This document shows, one piece after another, positions 58,442-64,000 of a DNA stretch of 64,000 bases. The stretch covers positions 20,750,340-20,814,339 of the forward strand of contig NC_049992.1 in assembly GCF_000003815.2 (NCBI RefSeq), read 5' to 3'. A program made the position numbers and the translations under genes. The notes beneath the pieces are model-generated. The model had not been told where the DNA came from. It ran no database searches and worked only from the letters and a program-made list of their open reading frames with translations. Every line of letters starts with the position of its first letter. The first letter of the stretch is position 1. The DNA is from Branchiostoma floridae (Eukaryota > Chordata > Leptocardii > Amphioxiformes > Branchiostomatidae).

Positions 58442-60008
58442 TTTTTTTCGTGCATCGTTGACAAGAGTTGTGATAACTCAACGGTGGAGATTTAGATTTC
58501 TTTTTCTTAGGTAGTGTAGAGGGAGCAATTTCTTCTGTTGCCTCGATCAAGTTGTTGTAAGTTGTAAGTCTCCTGGACTGGATAATATACCGGCCATTAT
58601 TTGGAAAGACCCTGTATTTCATGACATTTTGTTACACTTGTGCAACCAACCTTTTATGTCACACAGACCTCCATCATCCTGGCTCAAAGGAGGAATTGTG
58701 CCAATACCCAAAAAAGGTGATTTAACATCTGCCTCTAACTATGGAGGGATTACTCTCATTCCCATTGCTGCAAAAGTGTATAACAGACTTTTACTTAAAC
58801 GTCTTACTCCTGTCATTGATCCTATCCTTAGGAGAAATCAAAATGGGTTTAGAAAGGGGAGGTCAACTATTTCTTAGATACTCGCAATAACTCGTATTAT
58901 TGAAGAGATGAAGAGATGTAATAAGGAATTTGTGATGCTATTTGTTGATTTTCGTAAAGCATTCGATAGTATTAACAGAAATGTAATGTTTGATATTTTA
59001 GCACAGTATGGTATTCCACAATGTTTCATAGATGCAATTAGGGCTTTGTATAGAAATGATATATAGCCTCTTTGATTACTTCTGATGGTGAGACTAGTTC
59101 ATTTGAGATAGTTACTGGAGTTCTCCAGGGGATACTTTAGCACCATATTTATTCATTATTGTACGTGATTATGTTATAAGATTGTCACTGGACACAAATG
59201 TAAACAAAGATATAGAAATCAAACTACGAAGGGGTCAAAGATATTCTTCCCAATATCTTTTGATCTGGACTTTGCAGATGATCTTTCACTAGTTGCTGAA
59301 CAAATCAAAAATGCAGAAACTTTGCTTTAATCTTTGGAAGAATCTGCATTACTAGTAGGACTCTACTGCAATGAATCTAAGACAGAGTTCATCAGTAACA
59401 TCATTGGACCACTGGAACTCATATCCTTATCCGGGGAATATTTATAAAGGGTTGATAACTTCAAATATCTTGGCTCCTACATCATGTGTCCTAAAAGGAC
59501 TTTGAAATTAGGAAAGCCCTAGCATGGGAGGCAAGCAACAAAATGGACAAAATCTGGAAGTCTAATGTCCCTAACAAATTGAAGGTCCAAGTATTCACTA
59601 CTTTAGTGGAACCTTTTTTGCGTTATGGTGCGGAAACCTGGACACTTACTTGTCAACTACAGAACAGATTAGATGGGACTCAAACAAGTTACTTCACAGA
59701 GCACAGAACATATCATGGACTCAACATGCTACACTCAAAACCATATATGGAAATCTTCCACAGCTACCCCAGAAACTTACCGAAGGGTAAAATTTGCGGG
59801 ACACTGTTGCCGAGCAAAGCAGGAACTAGTGTCTTATGTTCTACTATGGAAACCAATTGGCCAGGTACATTGCAGAAGTTTGACTTTTACGGACACTTTA
59901 ACTAGAGACTCTGTATTGATTTTGAGAATTTAGAGCAAGCTATGTCAGATAGGGGCCTATGGAGTGAAATATGTACTAGCCTTGTCCCGACCTCCGGTAT
60001 GTATGTAT
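58012..60008 (+). mobile_element. RTE-like LINE with 5' inversion, inserted in gypsy gag
   Basis: 58012-58564 carries the 5' part of the element on the minus strand; 58565-60008 carries the RT and 3' part on the plus strand. A 17-base inverted match (58012-58028 and 58565-58581, TAAGTCTCCTGGACTGG) marks where both segments meet in element order. The 3' end is a (TATG)n tail near 59998-60008. Flanks are GGAATAGTCCGAGGG (57997-58011) and GGAGTCCAAGGG (60009-60020), an imperfect duplication. Confidence 0.85.
58565..59930 (+). pseudogene. RTE-like reverse transcriptase, 3' part, decayed
   Basis: It starts SPGLDNIPAIIWKDP, then GGIVPIPKKGD, ITLIPIAAKVYNRLL and NGFRKGRSTIS followed by a stop. Next come FVDFRKAFDSINR and the catalytic FADD near 59270. 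The C-terminus (RRVKFAGHCCRAKQELVS) is in another frame. Multiple stops and frameshifts (58875, 59063, 59330, 59700-59800) make it non-coding. Confidence 0.8.
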
Positions 60009-60011
60009 GGA

Positions 60012-60340
60012 GTCCAAGGGCGGCGACTACGTGAGAAGAACCTGACACTCGATAGATGTGGAGAAATATGCAGAACAGCAGAGCAATCGAACGGCAGCAT
60101 GCAAACGCTGAATCAATCGAAGGTACACGCAGTACGGCAAAAAAAAATCCAGGCGATTCCAGTGAAGATAGCAGGAAACTGCAAGTACTGTTGGCGAAGA
60201 CACGCACCACGGAAAGAGGAGTTTTGGGAAATATTGCAAGAAGTGTGGAAAGTTGAATCACATCGCAAATGTCTGCAAATCAGCCAAGAAGCAAGCTGGA
60301 TACACAGCTAAACCTACACCTAACCCTAGGATGAGAACCA
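60012..60340 (+). pseudogene. Gypsy gag C-terminus with zinc knuckles
   Basis: LREKNLTLDRCGEICRTAEQ continues gag from before the LINE. CKYCWRRH then, after a frameshift, a C-x2-C-x4-H-x4-C knuckle (about 60225-60270) follow. The protein binds retroelement RNA in the particle. The frame is broken within the knuckle region. Confidence 0.7.
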
Positions 60341-61323
60341 AGGTCCATGCTGTAGACAACGATGACCGCCATTATTTCCTGATGACAGTCACTGAGGTAA
60401 TATCACAGTCAGAGACTGCACACAGGGTGAGTACCCAATCACCTTATGCAAGGCAAGTGTATGTCAATATGGAGATAGAAGGAAGAGCAGTAAGATTCCA
60501 GTTAGATCTCGATGCTACATGCAATGTAATGCAAAAGAAGATATTGGATCGAAACAGAATTCCGTACCAAGTGGATGGACCACAGAGAACATTGAACATG
60601 TATAATCAGACATCGCTTGAATCTGAAGGAGACGTCATCTTGAAGATGGTAAACCAACGGACCAAGAAGAGGTACCGTGTGAACTTTTCTGTCATAGATG
60701 CTGATTGTGAGCCATTGTTGGGAAGTAGAGCCATCCAACAAATGGGAGTAGTCACTGTACACTATGATAGAATACAAGCTGTAGAGAGCAAAGTCACAGT
60801 AGACAAGCCTGTGACCAGAGAGAATCTCATAAAGGAATACAAAGATGTATTCACCGGGAGACTGCCAGGAGAATGTCATCTAGAAACAGATGACAGCATC
60901 ACACCTGTAGTACATCCGCCGAGAAGAGTGCCAGTTGCATTGAAAGAGCAACTGAAGGATGCACTGGATAGGATGACTGAAGAAGGTGTCATAGAACCAG
61001 TAGAAGTTCCTACACCATGGGTGTCAAGTCTAGTCACAGTGAAGAAGCCATATGGGAAGCTGAGGATATGCATTGATCCCAGAGACTTGAACAACGCCCT
61101 AAAGAGAAACCATTTCCCAGCGCCGACCATTGAAGACATCGTACCTGAACTGACAAATGCCAAAGTGTTCAGCGTGCTTGATGCGAAGGATGGATATTGG
61201 CAGGTGGTGCTGGACGAGAAAAGCTCAACGCTTACGACGTTCAACACGCCAAATGGACGTTACAAATGGAAACGTCTCTCGTTTGACCTGAGGAATTCCA
61301 GAGACGATTGGATCAGGCTCTAG
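60253..61323 (+). pseudogene. Gypsy pol: protease and N-terminal reverse transcriptase
   Basis: The protease region reads FQLDLDATCNVM, where the family has D-T/S-G at the active site, so the triad is changed. The RT fingers and palm follow: TPWVSSLVTVKK, GKLRICIDPRDLN, SVLDAKDGYWQ. The frame breaks in the box after YKWKRL and ends at TAG 61321. The next part lies in other frames. Confidence 0.8.
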
Positions 61324-61480
61324 AGAGTTTGACAGGTGTCAAACCAGTCGTAGACGACATCTTGGTCTGGGGAGAAGGAGACACCCTGGCCGAATCCACA
61401 GCAGACCATGATGACAACCTCCGAAGTCTAATTGCAGAGATGAAGAGAAAGAGGTCTGAAGCTGAATGTGGCAAAGGTCC
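61308..61480 (+). pseudogene. Gypsy RT catalytic box
   Basis: ALESLTGVKPVVDDILVWG carries the DD pair of the RT active site. It is out of frame with the preceding and following parts, so at least two frameshifts separate the RT pieces. Confidence 0.7.
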
Positions 61481-62427
61481 AGCTAAGAAAGCAAGAAGTA
61501 TCTTTTCATGGTCATCTCATCACCAGCGAAGGGTTGAAGCTAGACCCAGGCAAAGTGAAGGCAGCGAGGGAGATGCCAAAACCAGAAGATGCACAAGCAG
61601 TGCAGAGGCTGATAGGTTTCGTGACCTACCTGAGCAAGTTCCTACCACAGCTGAGTGATGTGTGTGAGCCCTTGAGGAAACTAACCCTGAAAGAAAGTGA
61701 GTGGGCGTGGCTTGACACACATGATAAATCACTGAAAAGGATAAAAGAGATGGTGCCCACGGCACCTGTGTTAGCATTCTACGACAAGGTGAAGGAGGTA
61801 ACACTCCAGACCGACGCCTCAAGTACAGGACTCGGAGCTGCTCTCACTCAAAACGGACAGCCGATAGCATACGCCAGTCGTGCGTTGACCGACACGGAAA
61901 CGAGGTATGCCCAAATTGAGAAGGAGATGCTCGGAGTAGTGTTTGGTCTGGAGAGGTTTCATCAGTACACGTACGGACGAGAAGTGAATGTGCAGACCGA
62001 TCATAAGCCGCTAGAGATGATCTTACTGAAGTCACTTCATGCAGCACCAAAGAGATTGCAGCGCATGATGATGAGCTTGCAACAATACAATGTAAAGGTG
62101 AGTTATAAACCAGGAAAAGAACTCTACCTGGCGGACACTCTCAGTCGCGGGTATCTACCGTTCGGTGAAGACAGGAGCCAGGCAGAGATAGAAGCCGAAC
62201 AGGTGAATACTGTCAGCGAATTAATCTCAAACCCAACCCTGGAGATGATAAAAGAGCACACGGGCAGATACTCGGAAATGCAGATGCTGATAAGGTTTAT
62301 CAGAGAAGGGTGCCAAGAGAAGGAATACATGCCCAAAGAGTTAATGCCGTACTTTTTACGTACGCGACGAGCTCAGTACACAAGACGGACTGGTGAGGGA
62401 AACGAGCCACCATACCGAAGTCCCTGA
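61468..62427 (+). pseudogene. Gypsy RT thumb, RNase H and integrase start
   Basis: The 319-codon frame holds HLITSEGLKLDPGKVKA (connection), then RNase H: LQTDASSTGLGAAL, EKEMLGVVFGLERF, VQTDHKPLE and LYLADTLSR. Acidic residues D, E, D of RNase H are visible. A frameshift near 62355 moves the integrase H2C2 finger (HASHMGTEAC, KECIYWPDC) to another frame, ending near 62552. Confidence 0.8.
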
Positions 62428-62728
62428 GGAGACAGATGCTGACACGAATACATGCCTCACACATGGGCACGGAGGCATGCTTGAGATATGCAAAGGAATG
62501 CATATACTGGCCAGACTGTCTCCGGACTCATTCCTTGCTTCTGTAGGCAGGTGGTCACCAACAGATACAGACAGCTTGTCCTCTACAGGAAGGGTCTCTA
62601 CACCTAGTTCCTTCGTGGCCCCTGTTTACAATCTGCCAGCTTCAACAGATTTTTCTTCTCTGTCTCCATCATCTTCTTCTGTGCCACCAAGCCACATTGG
62701 TTCGAAATGCATGTTTGCCCATTTGTTG

Positions 62729-63052
62729 TCAAAATGGGCATACATTGTCTCCACGGTTAACACAGTAAAACTTGGGACCGTCGTCTCCCATCGCTGTGCC
62801 CAATGCCTTTGCTAAATGACATAAAGTGTTCTCTCTCTTATTGGCGTTCCGTGTGTCTATGGCAGCAGCTGATAGTTTTAAGAAGTTGTGTGGCTCGAAA
62901 AAAGGAAGGGATGGTCTTGTTGTCTCCAACTTCTCCCGGTGCAGGTTGTCCAGGCAATTCCACTGCTGTGCTGGTGTAAGGTTGAGGAACTCTGTGGAGG
63001 CAGGAATCCGCTGAAAGCCGGCAGTCGGACTTTCTGCGATTCCTAGGTACAC
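62729..63052 (-). CDS. Unrecognised coding-like exon or frame
   Basis: Read leftwards, an acceptor-like CTGCCGGCTTTCAG precedes a frame at 63011-62729 carrying LNLTPAQQWNCLDNLHREK, FFEPHNFLKLSAAAIDTR and ALGTAMGDDGPKFYCVNRG to TAA. Composition looks coding and not repetitive. After the stop the same frame continues with GKHAFRTNVAWWHRRR, so it may be a decayed larger gene or mobile-element ORF. Family not recognised. Confidence 0.35.
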   Translation of the reverse strand: MYLGIAESPTAGFQRIPASTEFLNLTPAQQWNCLDNLHREKLETTRPSLPFFEPHNFLKLSAAAIDTRNANKRENTLCHLAKALGTAMGDDGPKFYCVNRGDNVCPF

Positions 63053-63069
63053 TTATCAAAGTCGTTGTA

Positions 63070-63300
63070 ATTAAATGTTAGTAGTGAGGTGTACTGTTGT
63101 CAGTTATATTGAATGTGAAACTTTCAAACAAAATCACAGATTTCTCTATATACGCCACTGTTAGGATTCGAGGAAAGTCTAATCCGAGACGTATACAGCG
63201 CCGGAATCGGTTGGTTTTGCGGCTCATTGTCGTATTCGAGTAAGGATCATGGATTTGTGCGGATTCGCTCGGAAACGTTCCGTATTGCCGCAAGTAGTAT
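63070..63300 (+). repeat. Dispersed repeat, partner of 22290-22552
   Basis: Shares GTCAGTTATATTGAA, TCGTATTCGAGTAAGGATCAT and CGCTCGGAAACGTTCCG with the reverse complement of the intron 3 copy. Confidence 0.65.
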
Positions 63301-63336
63301 AGTAGGAGCACGCTGAGTCCCATTTTTCAGGCGCAA

Positions 63337-63560
63337 GCAGGCGCAGGTCAAAGGTCATCGCCTGCCGATATTATCTATTCAGGCGCAGGTCAGAGGTCAA
63401 ATATGATTTATTCAGGCGGAGCAGGTCAGAGGTTACATTATCTATTCAGGAGGAGCAGGTCAGAGGTCGCATATGATTTATTCAGGCGCAGATCATAGGT
63501 CAGATATTATGTATTCATTCGGGGCAGGTCAGGGGTCAGATATCATATATTCAGGCGGAG
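63337..63560 (+). promoter_or_regulatory. Tandem array of DR1-type AGGTCA repeats
   Basis: AGGTCA-n-AGGTCA occurs perfectly at 63345-63357 and 63387-63399. One- or two-base variants lie at 63423-63435, 63457-63469, about 63490-63502 and 63526-63538. The unit is about 35-45 bp with TATTCAGGCGGAGC. DR1 is the binding pattern of RXR, HNF4 and COUP-type nuclear receptors. It lies 110-330 bp upstream of the Bcl-2-like ATG. It could be a chance minisatellite. Confidence 0.45.
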
Positions 63561-63669
63561 CGAGGTAACTATGACAAAACCCACCCCACCCCAAATGAAC
63601 CTCCCCCTCTCTAATTGTGAATGACATGCCCTTATTTGGCCTGGTTAAGTCTACTGAGATCAGTCTTTA

Positions 63670-64000
63670 ATGGATGCGCTGAAAGCACAAACAACAGACG
63701 TCTTTCGTCAGTTACTATATCACAAAGCCCCAGACTTGTTTCCTGAATACAGACACCCCAGTTCGGTCGCGTACGTAAAAGTAGTACAATGGGTGGATGC
63801 GATCTCGGCGGAAGAGGAATATGGAAAGATTATTTACAGCTTCATGGACAACGTACCCAACGCGAGGGATGGGCTGAAAACGGTGCTCGAAAAAGTACTG
63901 CAAGAGCGACGATTAAACTGGGGTCGACTCGTTACCGCAATGGCTTTTGCCGTGGACGTATGTGTCAACTCGCACGAACGGTATGAAAGAAATACCGATG
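63670..64000 (+). CDS. Bcl-2 family protein, 5' part, runs off the window
   Basis: The ATG at 63670 follows an in-frame TGA (63655) and opens 110 codons to the window end. Residues 83-94 read NWGRLVTAMAFA, the BH1 motif of Bcl-2 family apoptosis regulators; GLKTVLEKVLQE just before fits the preceding helix. The first 80 residues are helical (VFRQLLYHKAP, GKIIYSFMD) without a clear BH4 or BH3, so pro- or anti-death role is not decidable. BH2 and the membrane anchor would lie beyond 64000. A CAG at 63661-63663 could be an acceptor, giving a start further upstream. Confidence 0.7.
   Translation, partial: MDALKAQTTDVFRQLLYHKAPDLFPEYRHPSSVAYVKVVQWVDAISAEEEYGKIIYSFMDNVPNARDGLKTVLEKVLQERRLNWGRLVTAMAFAVDVCVNSHERYERNTD

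Larger units (their letters stand above)
55170..62552 (+). mobile_element. Ty3/gypsy-type retroelement relic, twice interrupted
   Basis: Ordered internal parts: gag piece 1 (about 55170-55341), gag piece 2 (57889-58011), gag C-terminus with zinc knuckle (60009-about 60300), protease (about 60470-60560), RT, RNase H and an integrase zinc-binding stub (to about 62552). Gag is split at 55342-57888 by a TIR element and at 58012-60008 by a LINE. I found no LTR or primer-binding site; the integrase core is missing. Frameshifts and stops make it non-functional. Confidence 0.8.

Overview
The window is eukaryotic, and most likely from a lancelet (Branchiostoma). The basis is spliced genes with GT-AG introns, a B4GALNT1-like gene with a chordate-type protein, and very dense interspersed elements: MITEs with TA, TAA and 9-bp target duplications, CR1-like and RTE-like LINEs, Ty3/gypsy, tRNA-derived SINEs and many satellites. 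The species call is inference. There are three assembly gaps (7232-7331, 46675-46981, 51067-51166). Bacterial features such as operons, RBSs and CRISPR are absent.

Layout. 1-20400 is gene-poor and repeat-rich: a SINE head, AT-rich repeats carrying octamer motifs, a nearly complete antisense CR1/L2-type LINE (4124-7157, one frameshift), a 909-bp element with a perfect 9-bp target duplication (8017-8925), a Harbinger-like MITE (10226-10545), satellites and minisatellites. 20445-35857 (+) is the main gene: 12 coding exons that splice in phase into a 523-residue GT12 beta-1,4-N-acetylgalactosaminyltransferase resembling B4GALNT1. It has an N-terminal signal anchor, the exon-9 DDD metal-binding motif, and introns that carry a whole antisense RTE-like LINE, itself split by a 984-bp palindromic element with a perfect 9-bp duplication. 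36481-41391 (+) is a two-exon candidate gene for a 76-residue protein I do not recognise, with two Tc1/mariner-type MITEs and other TIR elements in its intron.

43340-50100 holds satellites (146 bp, 51 bp), a 582-bp tandem duplication and dispersed elements. 51672-53001 is a long-TIR element. 53661-53780 is a 120-nt 5S rRNA-like sequence followed by a hairpin. 55170-62552 is a Ty3/gypsy relic whose gag is interrupted twice: by a 2.5-kb TIR element with internal 141-bp repeats, and by an RTE-like LINE with a textbook 5' inversion (twin priming).

The last 331 bp open a partial Bcl-2-family coding region (BH1 NWGR motif) running off the window, 110-330 bp downstream of a tandem array of DR1-type AGGTCA repeats.

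I see no evidence of a new multi-gene system. The most notable content is the nested transposon structures, the orphan two-exon gene and the DR1 array upstream of the Bcl-2-like exon. All protein assignments are from reading translations; no database search was possible.
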